Below are positions 8,566 to 17,537 of a DNA stretch of 34,700 bases, in pieces. The notes under the pieces are model-generated. The model worked only from the letters and a program-made list of their open reading frames with translations. It had not been told where the DNA came from and did not search any database. Source of the DNA: Bacteroidetes bacterium ADurb.Bin145 (lineage in GTDB: Bacteria; Bacteroidota; Bacteroidia; Bacteroidales; VadinHA17); NCBI GenBank assembly GCA_002070505.1, contig MWDJ01000029.1, positions 1-34,700 of the forward strand, written 5' to 3'. The translations under genes were made by a program, and so were the position numbers. The stretch's first letter is position 1. Each line of letters starts with the position of its first letter.

Positions 8566-9344
8566 CGGTACTTGAAAAGATACTTGTAAATAAGAAACGG
8601 GAACTGAAAGAATCTGAGAGAAGGGTAACTTTAAAGGAACTTGAAGCGATGGAGTTCTTTTTCAGGGATTGCATTTCATTATCGGATAGTATATCAGATA
8701 AGCAAAAATCATCCATTGTGGCAGAGTTCAAAAGAAAATCTCCCTCAAAAGGCTTTATCAATACCAGTGCTTCAGTTGAAGAGGTAACTGCAGGATATTC
8801 GCGTCATGGAGCATCAGGCATCTCGGTTCTTACCGATCATGCTTTTTTTGGAGGTAATATTTATGACCTGATGCTTGCCAGGAGGCTGGTTGAGACTCCG
8901 ATACTAAGGAAAGACTTCATAATTGATGAATATCAGGTAATAGAATCAAAAGCCATTGGTGCTGATGCTGTCCTGCTTATAGCTGCAGCACTTGATAAAG
9001 AACAATTCAACAATCTATCCCGGCTTGCCCGGTCCATCGGACTGCAGGTACTGCTTGAGATGCACAATGAGCAGGAGCTTGACTATCTAAATGAATATGT
9101 AAGTATTGCCGGAGTTAACAACAGGGACCTTAAAACGCTTAAGGTTGATACGGAAATTTCCCTGGGGCTTGCCGCTAAAATCTCCGACAATTATGTGAGA
9201 ATATCTGAAAGCGGGATATCTTCACATTCCATTATAAGAGAATTGAGAGAAGCAGGGTATAATGGGTTTCTTATTGGTGAAAAATTTATGAGCGATGCTG
9301 ATCCGGTAAGGGCGTTTCATGATTTTATGAATACAATTAATTAA
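8562..9344 (+). CDS. trpC: Indole-3-glycerol phosphate synthase
   Basis: Ring closure of carboxyphenylaminodeoxyribulose phosphate to indole-3-glycerol phosphate. The TIM-barrel signatures are clear: VAEFKRKSPSKGFI (catalytic Lys and phosphate contacts), PILRKDFIIDEYQV, GADAVLLIAA, VGVNNRDL-like AGVNNRDLKTL, and RISESGISS. At 260 residues it is a monofunctional enzyme, unlike the TrpC-TrpF fusion of enteric bacteria. It overlaps trpD by 4 nt and precedes trpF by 4 nt. Confidence 0.93.
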   Translation: MTVLEKILVNKKRELKESERRVTLKELEAMEFFFRDCISLSDSISDKQKSSIVAEFKRKSPSKGFINTSASVEEVTAGYSRHGASGISVLTDHAFFGGNIYDLMLARRLVETPILRKDFIIDEYQVIESKAIGADAVLLIAAALDKEQFNNLSRLARSIGLQVLLEMHNEQELDYLNEYVSIAGVNNRDLKTLKVDTEISLGLAAKISDNYVRISESGISSHSIIRELREAGYNGFLIGEKFMSDADPVRAFHDFMNTIN

Positions 9345-9348
9345 GGGT

Positions 9349-9975
9349 ATGCTGAAAATTAAAGTCTGTGGTATTTGCGATCCTGTTAATTTAAAAGAAG
9401 TTGCTGAGGCAGCTCCTGATTTTATGGGGTTTATTTTCTATAAGGGTTCTAAACGTTATGCCGGGGAAGATACAGTTAAAGATCTGATTGCCCTGGTCCC
9501 CGACGGCATTATCAGAACCGGGGTCTTTGTTAATGATAAGCCTGAAACTATACTGAATTATGCGGGAGATCTCAGACTGGACGCCATCCAGCTGCATGGA
9601 TCAGAATCTCCTGATTGCTGTGAAAAAATTAAAGCGGGAAATTTAATTATAATTAAAGCTTTCGGGATCGGTGAAAATTTTGATTTCAACAGGCTGATAC
9701 CCTATATGGATACTTGTGATTATTTTCTTTTCGATACAAAAACCCAAAGTTATGGTGGAAGCGGACGGAAATTTAACTGGACCAGGCTTGATGAGTATAA
9801 GTTTTATAAAAAATTTATTCTGAGCGGCGGTATCGCGTACGAAGATATTGAACCTTTAAGATCCATAAGTCACGAAGCATTCTTTGGAGTTGATATCAAC
9901 AGCAGGTTTGAATCTTCTCCGGGCATAAAAAATGCTGAAATGATAAAGTCATTTATTACAGGAATTAAATCATAA
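9349..9975 (+). CDS. trpF: Phosphoribosylanthranilate isomerase
   Basis: Amadori isomerisation between the TrpD and TrpC steps. Family motifs in order: KVCGICDPVNL with catalytic Cys7, MGFIFYKGSKRY, GVFVND, IQLHGSE, FLFDTKTQSYGGSGRKFNW with catalytic Asp, LSGGI, and FGVDINSRFESSPGIKN. The first motif reads KVCGIC where most enzymes have K(I/V)CG(M/I)(T/R), a small deviation. Length 208 is standard. It is packed 4 bp from both neighbours. Confidence 0.92.
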   Translation: MLKIKVCGICDPVNLKEVAEAAPDFMGFIFYKGSKRYAGEDTVKDLIALVPDGIIRTGVFVNDKPETILNYAGDLRLDAIQLHGSESPDCCEKIKAGNLIIIKAFGIGENFDFNRLIPYMDTCDYFLFDTKTQSYGGSGRKFNWTRLDEYKFYKKFILSGGIAYEDIEPLRSISHEAFFGVDINSRFESSPGIKNAEMIKSFITGIKS

Positions 9976-9979
9976 ATAC

Positions 9980-11182
9980 ATGAATTATAATATTGATTGT
10001 AATGGTTATTACGGGGAATTCGGGGGAGCATACATTCCTGAGATGATGCATGCCAATATTTCGGAACTTCAGCAAAACTATCTTAAGATCCTCGAGTGCG
10101 AAGATTTTAAGTCGGAATTCTCAAAACTGCTAAAGGACTATGCAGGGCGACCTTCTCCATTGTATCATGCAGAGAGGCTCTCATATTACTACAATACAGG
10201 GATTTATCTTAAAAGAGAAGATCTGAACCATACCGGAGCCCACAAGATAAACAATGCTATCGGGCAAATACTTATTGCAAAAAGACTTGGTAAATCCAGG
10301 ATCATTGCCGAAACGGGCGCAGGGCAGCACGGTGTTGCAACTGCCACGGTATGTGCCCTTATGGGAATGAAGTGTGTCATTTATATGGGAAAACTTGATG
10401 TCGATAGACAGGCCCCGAATGTCTTAAGGATGAAAATGCTTGGTGCAGATGTTATTCCCGTTTACAGCGGGAATATGACCCTTAAAGATGCCACCAATGA
10501 AGCTATACGCGACTGGATATGCAATCCCGCCGACACCCATTACATAATAGGATCGGTTGTAGGGCCGCATCCTTATCCGGATCTTGTTGCAAGGCTGCAA
10601 TCAATTATCAGTGAGGAGATTAAATGGCAGCTTGAAGAACATACAGGCAGTCCGGACCCGGATTATGTCATTGCCTGTGTTGGAGGAGGCAGTAATGCAG
10701 CAGGAGCGTTTTATCATTATCTTGATAATGAAATGGTTAAGCTTGTTGCTGTTGAAGCTGCCGGAAAGGGCATAGACAGCGGAGAATCAGCTGCTACAAC
10801 GGTACTGGGTTTCCCGGGTGTGATTCATGGTAGCAGGACAATTCTCATGCAGAATGACGACGGCCAGATAACTGAACCATTCTCAATATCGGCAGGACTT
10901 GATTACCCGGGAATAGGCCCCCTGTTTGCTCACCTGAAGAAAAACGGCCGCGCAATTTTTGAGCATGCAACAGATGATGAAGCCCTGGAAGCAGCTTTAT
11001 TACTTACCAGGCTTGAGGGAATTATTCCTGCCCTTGAATCAGCTCACGCACTTGCAGTATTAAAGAAAATACAATTCGGATCTGATGATGTGGTTGTAGT
11101 GAATCTTTCAGGCAGGGGAGATAAGGATATGGCAACCTACATGAAATTCCTCGAAGAAACTGAAAACAAAAGATATAAATGA
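9980..11182 (+). CDS. trpB: Tryptophan synthase beta subunit
   Basis: PLP enzyme joining indole and serine to give tryptophan. LKREDLNHTGAHKINNAIGQ carries the PLP lysine, followed by AETGAGQHGVATAT, the phosphate-binding CVGGGSNAAG and the C-terminal LSGRGDKD. At 400 residues with YGEFGGAYIPE near the start it belongs to the usual TrpB1 type that pairs with TrpA. It is placed after trpF and before trpA, the trpEGDCFBA order. Confidence 0.95.
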   Translation: MNYNIDCNGYYGEFGGAYIPEMMHANISELQQNYLKILECEDFKSEFSKLLKDYAGRPSPLYHAERLSYYYNTGIYLKREDLNHTGAHKINNAIGQILIAKRLGKSRIIAETGAGQHGVATATVCALMGMKCVIYMGKLDVDRQAPNVLRMKMLGADVIPVYSGNMTLKDATNEAIRDWICNPADTHYIIGSVVGPHPYPDLVARLQSIISEEIKWQLEEHTGSPDPDYVIACVGGGSNAAGAFYHYLDNEMVKLVAVEAAGKGIDSGESAATTVLGFPGVIHGSRTILMQNDDGQITEPFSISAGLDYPGIGPLFAHLKKNGRAIFEHATDDEALEAALLLTRLEGIIPALESAHALAVLKKIQFGSDDVVVVNLSGRGDKDMATYMKFLEETENKRYK

Positions 11183-11198
11183 TTTTAGAAAAAACAGT

Positions 11199-11969
11199 AT
11201 GAATCGCATAGATGAACTTTTTAATAAGAAGGCAGGAAATATTCTGTCAGTCTATTTTACAGCAGGCTATCCGGCACTTGATTCTACAGTGGAAATAATC
11301 AGAGAGCTGGCTTCTGAAGGCACAGATATGATCGAAATAGGAGTACCATTTTCTGATCCTGTCGCTGATGGGCCGGTAATACAAAAAAGTAACGATACGG
11401 CACTGAAAAAAGGGATGAGCCTGAGGCTGCTCTTCGACCAGTTGAAGGATATCAGGAAAGAGACAGATATACCGTTATTATTGATGAGTTATATAAATCC
11501 GGTTCTAAGGTTCGGGATTGAAAAATTCTGCAAGAAATGTGAGGAAACCGGAATAGATGGTGTAATCCTTCCTGATCTCACTCCTGAAATATATACAGCC
11601 AGTTATCTGGGATTATTTAAGGAGCATAATATATATAATGTTTTATTGATATCTAAAGGAACTTCTGCAGCCAGGATCCGGGAGATTGATGGGCTGAGCA
11701 GGATTTTTATATATATGGTATCTTCTTCATCTACCACCGGGATCAAACGTAATTTTTCAGCTGACCAGAAAGAATACTTCCTTAAAGTGAAAAAAATGAA
11801 CCTCAGAAATCCTGCACTCATTGGATTTGGGATCTCCGACAATGAAACATATCTGCAAGCATGTAAATATGGTGCAGGAGCTATTATCGGTAGTGCATTT
11901 ATTAAAGCCCTTAGTGAGGGAGAGGGAGGAAAAAATACAGTAAGAGATTTTATTAAAAAAATCAGGTGA
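11199..11969 (+). CDS. trpA: Tryptophan synthase alpha subunit
   Basis: Cleaves indole-3-glycerol phosphate to indole and glyceraldehyde-3-phosphate; indole is channelled to TrpB. Motifs: YFTAGYP, MIEIGVPFSDPVADGPVIQ (catalytic Glu), GVILPDLTPE, YMVSSSSTTG and GFGISDNETY. Length 256 is normal. It is the last gene of the operon. Only a weak, purely A/T hairpin follows it, so the termination site is not assigned. Confidence 0.93.
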   Translation: MNRIDELFNKKAGNILSVYFTAGYPALDSTVEIIRELASEGTDMIEIGVPFSDPVADGPVIQKSNDTALKKGMSLRLLFDQLKDIRKETDIPLLLMSYINPVLRFGIEKFCKKCEETGIDGVILPDLTPEIYTASYLGLFKEHNIYNVLLISKGTSAARIREIDGLSRIFIYMVSSSSTTGIKRNFSADQKEYFLKVKKMNLRNPALIGFGISDNETYLQACKYGAGAIIGSAFIKALSEGEGGKNTVRDFIKKIR

Positions 11970-12071
11970 AGAAAAACTTAAGATGTTTCAGAAATCAGAA
12001 GATCACATCTATTATTGTCATATGCTAGAATACCAGATGATATGTAAGATCCGGATAAAATAAACGATATT

Positions 12072-13331
12072 TTATCTCATTTCAAAAATGACCGGGAACC
12101 CGAAAATCACTATTACTATCCATCCAAGGTAAACAGGAAGAAACTTAGAAACTGTCATTTCAACAATAGAAAAATCCTTCTTCTTAAAGTTAATCCTGAA
12201 AAGATTTATCATTATCATGATCAGGTTTATTAGTACAAGGATATTTGAAACTAACACAGCCAGCCTGTTCGGAGTCAGTCCATATTGCCCCAGCCTGTAA
12301 AATATTGCTGACAATGCAATAAGATCGGTAATTATAGTAACAACTGACAGAGCAAAAAGAATTATCGCATTGTATTTCTGATTCTTTACCACTGATGACT
12401 CTGAAATTGAAAAAATGATTATTCCCATCACTCCCAGCAGCATGATATTGAATATCAAAAGAAAGTCACGGTCGTTGTATGGATCTTTTCCGGTGACCAG
12501 TATTGTGATCAGGAAGATAATCAGTGTGATGAAAACCACAGGGCTGAAGATGGCTGCGATAACCGGTGCTGTTTTGCTGACCAGGGCAGGGAACTTCTCA
12601 ATTAAAAATGCTGCAACTACAGGAGCAGCTGCGGCTCCCATCATAACAATGTATTCTCCATAGAACTTTTCGATATTCAATCCGATAGAGCTGAAGAGTC
12701 CGATCGTTATAGCAGTAAGGAGGCCGCCGGCAATAGCCAGGAGAGCATATACAATAACAAGATCGCCGTTAAACCTTATAAATCCGATCCGTTTATTCAG
12801 ATCCCTGAAATCAAAACCGGTAAATGCGATCCCGTAGGTAAACCACATAAGAAAAGGAAGATGAATGTAAGCAAGTTTCACGGAGGCTCCCTGGGAATCT
12901 GACGGAAGAAGGTTAATATATAACACCGCAATAAGAAAAATGAGCGCAGTAATGATAATTTTTTTAAGTTCACGGACCTTGTTAAGCCAGAAAGTAAACA
13001 GGACCAAACCAAAAAAGACGATAATGGCAGCGTTCTTCCAATAAAAGATCTCATCAGGATAGCTGAGGCTGAATAAGGCCGGGATCTTTATGAGAAAGCC
13101 AGTGATCACACAAATAACCAATACTGTCAGGACTTCTGGAAATACAAGGGCCTTAAGACCCGCCGGGCTGAAATCATATTGCAGTCTGGCTTTCCAGAAT
13201 TTTGCAGTTTCAGTACCTTCTATTTCCGGAAGTATTTTGTCGAAAGCAGCTTTAAAAGCCTGCCGGTCGTCGCGATAGAGCTTTTCAAGCATTTCAGGAT
13301 TGCCCAGATTGGCTTTTAATTCTTCATTCAT
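12072..13331 (-). CDS. Polytopic membrane protein (DUF4153-like)
   Basis: A 419-residue protein with a soluble N-terminal part of about 65 residues (KLYRDDRQAFKAAFDKI, KFWKARLQYDF) and then roughly ten to eleven hydrophobic segments. Conserved-looking parts include RIGFIRFNGDLVIVYALLAIAGG, VTGKDPYNDRDFLLIFNIMLLGVM and RLGQYGLTPNRLAVL, which I associate with Bacteroidota DUF4153-type proteins. Function is unknown; no transporter or enzyme motif is visible. It is last in a three-gene leftward operon with a winged-helix regulator, 10 bp after that gene's stop, suggesting a membrane function under that regulator's control. Confidence 0.7.
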   Translation of the reverse strand: MNEELKANLGNPEMLEKLYRDDRQAFKAAFDKILPEIEGTETAKFWKARLQYDFSPAGLKALVFPEVLTVLVICVITGFLIKIPALFSLSYPDEIFYWKNAAIIVFFGLVLFTFWLNKVRELKKIIITALIFLIAVLYINLLPSDSQGASVKLAYIHLPFLMWFTYGIAFTGFDFRDLNKRIGFIRFNGDLVIVYALLAIAGGLLTAITIGLFSSIGLNIEKFYGEYIVMMGAAAAPVVAAFLIEKFPALVSKTAPVIAAIFSPVVFITLIIFLITILVTGKDPYNDRDFLLIFNIMLLGVMGIIIFSISESSVVKNQKYNAIILFALSVVTIITDLIALSAIFYRLGQYGLTPNRLAVLVSNILVLINLIMIMINLFRINFKKKDFSIVEMTVSKFLPVYLGWIVIVIFGFPVIFEMR

Positions 13332-13341
13332 ATCGTAAGAA

Positions 13342-13638
13342 TTATCGGATTTTAACTAGGATTTCGAGTGCATTCAGGTGCTGCTTAAACTGTTGAACAC
13401 CTTTTTCTGTTATAGTGTAGCTTGTATTTGGTTTTCTGCCAATAAACTGCTTGTTGACCTTTATCAGCTCGTTATCTTCCAAGGCTTTCAAATGACTGGC
13501 AAGATTACCGTCAGTCACACTTAATGATTCCTTAAGGCTATTGAAATCGAATGAATCATTTACCATCAGGATTGACATAATGCCTAATCTGATCCTGCTT
13601 TCAAATACTTTATTCAGATTGGAAATGAGATCTTTCAT
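13342..13638 (-). CDS. Winged-helix transcriptional regulator
   Basis: A 98-residue DNA-binding protein of the ArsR/MarR-like winged-helix type (HTH_34-like). The recognition region is FDFNSLKESLSVTDGNLASHLKALEDNELIKV, followed by a wing (KPNTSYTITEKG). No metal-binding cysteines are present, so it is not a classic ArsR metal sensor. Its start overlaps the stop of the small membrane protein upstream (ATGA, 13635-13638). It probably regulates its own operon through the paired AAGTACTT sites around the promoter; this is inference. Confidence 0.82.
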   Translation of the reverse strand: MKDLISNLNKVFESRIRLGIMSILMVNDSFDFNSLKESLSVTDGNLASHLKALEDNELIKVNKQFIGRKPNTSYTITEKGVQQFKQHLNALEILVKIR

Positions 13639-13871
13639 GCTTCATATTTTCTGTATACCAACAGTCCGTAAAAAACAAGGAACACGGGTATGATAAGCTG
13701 AATATCGTTCCGGATCATCAGGATCAGTAACCAGGCTATAAATGCACCGATTAATGCAAATATTCCGGGGAAAATACCTGACAGGCCGCTCAATGAAAGG
13801 AATTTAGTTGATTCTTGCATGAACCTCCTGATTGTTTTCAGCTCATCTGCTGAGGATGGATTCTTTTCCAT
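13635..13871 (-). CDS. Small membrane protein, first gene of regulator operon
   Basis: A 78-residue protein starting at the ATG at 13871. A soluble helix (SADELKTIRRFMQESTKF) with LSLSGLSGIFPG is followed by two membrane segments and a basic YRKYEA tail. Bacteroidota genomes often carry a longer relative with the same start and more membrane segments next to this type of regulator, so this may be a shortened version; that comparison is from memory. A TTG at 13892 could extend it by 7 codons, but it lies within the promoter. Function unknown. Confidence 0.7.
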   Translation of the reverse strand: MEKNPSSADELKTIRRFMQESTKFLSLSGLSGIFPGIFALIGAFIAWLLILMIRNDIQLIIPVFLVFYGLLVYRKYEA

Positions 13872-13874
13872 AAA

Positions 13875-13929
13875 AAGTACTTTGAAATACAAAGTTAATA
13901 CTTATTTTTGATAAAAGCAAGTACTTTGA
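13875..13929 (-). promoter_or_regulatory. Promoter with paired AAGTACTT operator sites
   Basis: On the reverse strand, TTG (13918-13920) and TAACTTTG (13890-13897, exact -7 match) are 20 nt apart. Two direct copies of AAGTACTTTGA, each with an AAGTACTT palindrome, lie at 13919-13929 (overlapping -33) and 13875-13885 (at the predicted start of transcription), 44 bp apart. Binding there would block RNA polymerase, so autorepression by the winged-helix protein is likely but inferred. Confidence 0.65.
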
Positions 13930-13950
13930 TATAGAATTACAATCTGATTA

Positions 13951-14156
13951 AGACGGAAGTCAGATGTCTGAAGACCGGAGTCGGGAGTCGGGAGACCGGA
14001 GACCGGAGGGAAAAAAAGAGGGACGATGAAAATAGATGCTGCAATGCGATGAAGTTTCGGATATACAGAAGATGGCGATGGTAAGATCTGCGAAAATCTG
14101 CGAGATCTGCGGGAAACAAAAAAGTCAGAAGTCAGAAAACGGAAGTCAGAAGCTAC
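13951..14156. repeat. Degenerate intergenic short-repeat clusters
   Basis: This 290-bp gene-free stretch is filled with short degenerate direct repeats. GACCGGAG/GTCGGGAG units lie at 13971-14008, three ATCTGCG(A/G)-type copies at 14084-14112, and GTCAGAAG/GGAAGTCAG units at 14123-14153. No coding potential is seen. Such repeat-rich spacers are frequent in Bacteroidota genomes; function is unknown. Confidence 0.6.
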
Positions 14157-14222
14157 AAAAATGTCAGGCTGATAAATCAGAAGAGAAATAGTGAAAAGTC
14201 AAATTCTTTAACTTAGAATTTG

Positions 14223-14295
14223 AGCGGGAGACGGGACTCGAACCCGCGACCCTAACCTTGGCAAGGTTATGCTCTACCAACTGAGCTACTCCCGC
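14223..14295 (-). tRNA. tRNA-Gly (anticodon GCC)
   Basis: A 73-nt cloverleaf read on the reverse strand: acceptor GCGGGAG pairs with CTCCCGC, the D arm is AGCTCAGTTGGTAGAGC, the anticodon loop TTGCCAA carries GCC at 14260-14262, and the T arm contains GGTTCGAACCC. CCA is not encoded. Confidence 0.97.
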
Positions 14296-14306
14296 AATTT
14301 CACGGG

Positions 14307-14335
14307 CAAAAATAAGAATTTTTTTTTATCTTCAA
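14307..14335 (-). promoter_or_regulatory. Promoter of tRNA-Gly
   Basis: On the reverse strand TTG (14333-14335) and TATTTTTG (14307-14314, exact TAnnTTTG match) are 18 nt apart. The predicted start of transcription is a few nucleotides before the tRNA 5' end at 14295. Confidence 0.6.
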
Positions 14336-14415
14336 AAAAAGGCTTCCTGAAGTTAAATTTTATTATTTTGGCAGTTCATTATGAAAAAATCAATCTACAA
14401 GCTAAATAATTAATT

Positions 14416-17226
14416 ATGAAAAAGTTACTATTCATATCATTTACAGTTCTGATTATGACACTCTCTTCTTGCAAGCAGGAATCTAAAGAAACTGCTCTTT
14501 CTATCCCTTTTGAAAAGTACACTCTGCCTAATGGTCTGACAGTGATTATCAATGAGGATCATTCAGATCCTATAGCTGCGGTAGCCGTTTATTACCATGT
14601 TGGTTCAAGCCGTGAAGTTCCGGGCAAGACCGGCTTTGCGCACCTGTTCGAACATATGATGTTCCAGAGGTCGGAGAATGTTGGTGAGGATGAACTTTTT
14701 AAGAATATCATGGAAGCCGGAGGAACTCTAAACGGAAGCACCAGTCAGGACAGGACCAACTATTATCAGGTGGTGCCGAAGAATGCCATCGAGATGGTTC
14801 TCTGGATGGAGTCTGACAGAATGGGTTATCTCGAGAACACCGTTACAAAAGCTGCTTTCGTAAACCAGCAGAATGTAGTGCAGAATGAGAAACGTCAGGG
14901 TGTTGATAACGTTGCGTATGGATTTGAAGAATACCTCGTACTGAAGAATCTTTTTCCTGAAGGCCACCCCTACAGCTGGGATGTAATTGGCGACATGAAT
15001 GACCTTACAAATGCAACTGTTGAGGATGTGAAAGCTTTTCACAGGAAGTTCTACTCTCCAAATAATGCCACTCTCGTAATATCAGGAGATGTCAGCACTC
15101 AGGATATGAAAGGTATGATCGAAAAGTACTTCGGAGAGATACCGGCCGGTGAACCAATCGAAAAAAGAAATCCCATGCCGGCAAACCTTACTTCGACTGT
15201 AAAGCTTTATCATGAGGACAACTTTGCCAGAGCTCCCCAGCTTACCATGGTGTTCCCGACGGTGGAACGCTTTTCAAAAGATTCCTACGCTCTTAACTTC
15301 CTCGGGGAGATCCTTTCGAACACCAAGAAAGCCCCCATGTACACAGTGCTTGTGAAGGATAAGAAACTCACATCAAGGGTGATGGCAGTGAACCAGTCAC
15401 AGGAACTTGCCGGAGCATTTTACATTTCAGTTGGTGCCAACCCGGGCGTCAATCTTACTGATGTCGAAAAGGCTGTTTTTGAAGCATTTGACAAGTTTGA
15501 AAAAGAAGGATTTACAGAAGACGATCTGACAAGGATCAAAGCAAGATATGAAACCCGTTTTTACAGTTCTTTTGCAAGTGTCCAGGGAAAGGCCTTCCAG
15601 ATGGCCGAATATCAGATGTATACTGACAACCCCGCATACTATGCAAATGAACTTGCAGCTATCCAGACCGTTACAATTGACGATGTGAAGAACGCCTATA
15701 ATAAATACATCAAGGGGAAGAACTATGTTCAGACAAGCTTTGTGCCTAAAGGGCAGGTGGGACTTATAGCTGAAGGTTCTGTAAATGCAGGTATTGTCGA
15801 AGAAGATGTAACAAGGGCAGCTGAAGTAAAAGCAGATGATATTGCTGAGGAACCGATTATCAAGACTGCTACAAAAATAGATCGTTCAGTAAAACCGCCA
15901 GCCGGTCCTGATCCGCTTGTTAACGTTCCGCAGATATGGACATCATCCCTTAAAAATGGAATTGAAGTTTGGGGTATTATTCAGAATGAAATGCCGCTTG
16001 TTCAGTATAGTATTGTAATCAAGGGAGGGCAGATAGCCGAGGATCTTACAAAAGCAGGACTTGCTAATCTGACAGCTTCACTGATGAATGAAGGAACAAA
16101 AAATAAAACTCCCGAGGAGCTTGAAGATGCTATCGGGTTGCTTGGTGCATCCATAAGGATTTCCGCAGGTACGGAGGATTTTACAATATCTGTCAGCACT
16201 ATGGCAAAGAACCTGGAGAAGACAGTCGCCCTTGTTGAGGAGATGCTCCTTGAACCGCGGTGGGACGAAGAGCAGTTTAAACTGGCAAAGGAGAGAGTCA
16301 TAAATAATCTGAAGAGGAACCTGGCAAATCCTGATTACCTTGCCTCAGCCACTCTTAACAGGCTCTTGTTCGGAAAAGATAATATCCTGGCTCTTGACGC
16401 CACCGGAACTGAAGCCACAGTGGCAGCACTGACAACAGACGATCTGAGATCATTCTATAATGAGTATTTTTCACCCTCATCAGCAAAACTTCTTATTGCC
16501 GGTGATGTCGATCAGGAGAGAGTAGAGGAAGCATTTGCCAGCCTTGGCGATAAATGGCAGGCCAAACAGGTATCAATGCCGGAGATTAAACCACTGCCTG
16601 TTCCTGATAAAGCTGCATTATATTTTGTAGATGTCCCCGGTGCAAAGCAATCTGTAATATCAATCGGATGTCTGACTGTTCCACGCAATCATCCGGATTT
16701 CAATCCTTTGTTTGTCGCGAATTATAAACTTGGAGCAGCTTCTCTGTCCGGTATCTTCAACACTATCCTCAGGGAAGAAAAAGGATTTACTTATGGGGCC
16801 AATTCATCAGTATCCGGTTATGAGTCGTTCGGCACTTTTAAAGCTTCCTCGCGGGTAAGGACGAATGCCACGCTTGAATCGGTCACTATTTTTAAGACCG
16901 AGATGGAGAAATATGGACAGAATATGCCTCAGGAATATATCGATTTCACCAAAGCCGGGATGATAAAAAGTAATGCCCGCAGGTTCGAGACTATAGGCAA
17001 TCTGCTAGGTATGCTGAATACAATAACATCTTACAATCTGCCGGTTGATTATGTAAAGCAGGAGGAAGACTATGTACGCAACCTTACACCTGAACAGCAG
17101 CTTGATGTTGTGAAGAAATATATCGATCCGTCCAGAATGTATTACGTTGTTGTCGGTGATGCCAAAACGCAGCTTAAGGATCTGGAGAAAGTGGGCTTAG
17201 GGAAACCGGTACTGGTTAAGGATTGA
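14416..17226 (+). CDS. M16 family zinc metallopeptidase, two-domain lipoprotein
   Basis: Pitrilysin-like endopeptidase, predicted to be a periplasmic or outer-membrane lipoprotein. The signal peptide ends in TLSSC with lipidated Cys19. The N-terminal half has the inverted zinc motif HLFEH (His76, Glu79, His80) and a third ligand, Glu158, in VVQNEKRQG. The C-terminal half (from about residue 500) has the same fold markers but no HxxEH (the equivalent segment reads ANLTASLMNEGT). It is therefore the usual inactive partner domain. Length 936 is standard for the tandem form. Degradation of small peptides is inferred from the family. Monocistronic between two tRNA genes. Confidence 0.92.
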   Translation: MKKLLFISFTVLIMTLSSCKQESKETALSIPFEKYTLPNGLTVIINEDHSDPIAAVAVYYHVGSSREVPGKTGFAHLFEHMMFQRSENVGEDELFKNIMEAGGTLNGSTSQDRTNYYQVVPKNAIEMVLWMESDRMGYLENTVTKAAFVNQQNVVQNEKRQGVDNVAYGFEEYLVLKNLFPEGHPYSWDVIGDMNDLTNATVEDVKAFHRKFYSPNNATLVISGDVSTQDMKGMIEKYFGEIPAGEPIEKRNPMPANLTSTVKLYHEDNFARAPQLTMVFPTVERFSKDSYALNFLGEILSNTKKAPMYTVLVKDKKLTSRVMAVNQSQELAGAFYISVGANPGVNLTDVEKAVFEAFDKFEKEGFTEDDLTRIKARYETRFYSSFASVQGKAFQMAEYQMYTDNPAYYANELAAIQTVTIDDVKNAYNKYIKGKNYVQTSFVPKGQVGLIAEGSVNAGIVEEDVTRAAEVKADDIAEEPIIKTATKIDRSVKPPAGPDPLVNVPQIWTSSLKNGIEVWGIIQNEMPLVQYSIVIKGGQIAEDLTKAGLANLTASLMNEGTKNKTPEELEDAIGLLGASIRISAGTEDFTISVSTMAKNLEKTVALVEEMLLEPRWDEEQFKLAKERVINNLKRNLANPDYLASATLNRLLFGKDNILALDATGTEATVAALTTDDLRSFYNEYFSPSSAKLLIAGDVDQERVEEAFASLGDKWQAKQVSMPEIKPLPVPDKAALYFVDVPGAKQSVISIGCLTVPRNHPDFNPLFVANYKLGAASLSGIFNTILREEKGFTYGANSSVSGYESFGTFKASSRVRTNATLESVTIFKTEMEKYGQNMPQEYIDFTKAGMIKSNARRFETIGNLLGMLNTITSYNLPVDYVKQEEDYVRNLTPEQQLDVVKKYIDPSRMYYVVVGDAKTQLKDLEKVGLGKPVLVKD

Positions 17227-17249
17227 TAATTTGTTATACATTTGCAGAG

Positions 17250-17340
17250 TCGGCTCTAAGGCAGGGCGATAAGGCGTTACGGTTCTAAGGCATTAAGGCT
17301 TTACGGCAGGACAGGGCACGACCTGCAGAACCTGCACGAC
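17250..17340. repeat. Short direct-repeat cluster before tRNA-Leu
   Basis: Repeated (C/A)TAAGGC and TTACGG units (17255-17308) and CAGG/CCTGCA units (17306-17337) fill the spacer between the M16 gene and tRNA-Leu. Nothing coding is seen. It is similar in style, not in sequence, to the repeat spacer before tRNA-Gly. Confidence 0.5.
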
Positions 17341-17348
17341 AATAAAAC

Positions 17349-17433
17349 GCCCGGATGGTGGAATGGTAGACACGCAGGACTTAAAATCCTGTGGGCAGTA
17401 ATGCCTGTGCGGGTTCAAGTCCCGCTCCGGGTA
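17349..17433 (+). tRNA. tRNA-Leu (anticodon UAA)
   Basis: An 85-nt class II tRNA. Acceptor GCCCGGA pairs with TCCGGGT (G-U at the first pair), the anticodon loop CTTAAAA carries TAA, the long variable arm is GTGGGCAGTAATGCCTGTGC, and the T arm contains GGTTCAAGTCC. Discriminator is A; CCA is not encoded. No second copy of its 3' end was found in the window, so there is no evidence that it served as an integration site. Confidence 0.95.
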
Positions 17434-17442
17434 CCCAACGGC

Positions 17443-17476
17443 ACAAGAGGTCAAAATCGACCTCTTGTTTCTTTTT
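17443..17476 (+). terminator. Intrinsic terminator after tRNA-Leu
   Basis: A 10-bp stem (ACAAGAGGTC at 17443-17452 with GACCTCTTGT at 17459-17468), a 6-nt loop, then TTTCTTTTT. It lies 10 bp past the tRNA end. Confidence 0.88.
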
Positions 17477-17537
17477 ATGACATTCTGAAATTCCCACTAA
17501 TTCAAGGGATGAGATGTACATAAATTTTCAGGGAGAG

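Noticed and set aside
12054-12076. A/T-only hairpin between trpA and the convergent membrane-protein gene
   Set aside because: The stem (GATAAAATA/TATTTTATC) has almost no G-C pairs and overlaps the stop codon of the convergent gene, so I do not call it a terminator.
17349-17433. tRNA-Leu as attachment site of the element
   Set aside because: No second copy of the tRNA 3' end was found in the window, and the nearest integrase is of the serine type, which does not usually use tRNA genes; the DUF2188/HAD pair also lies in between.
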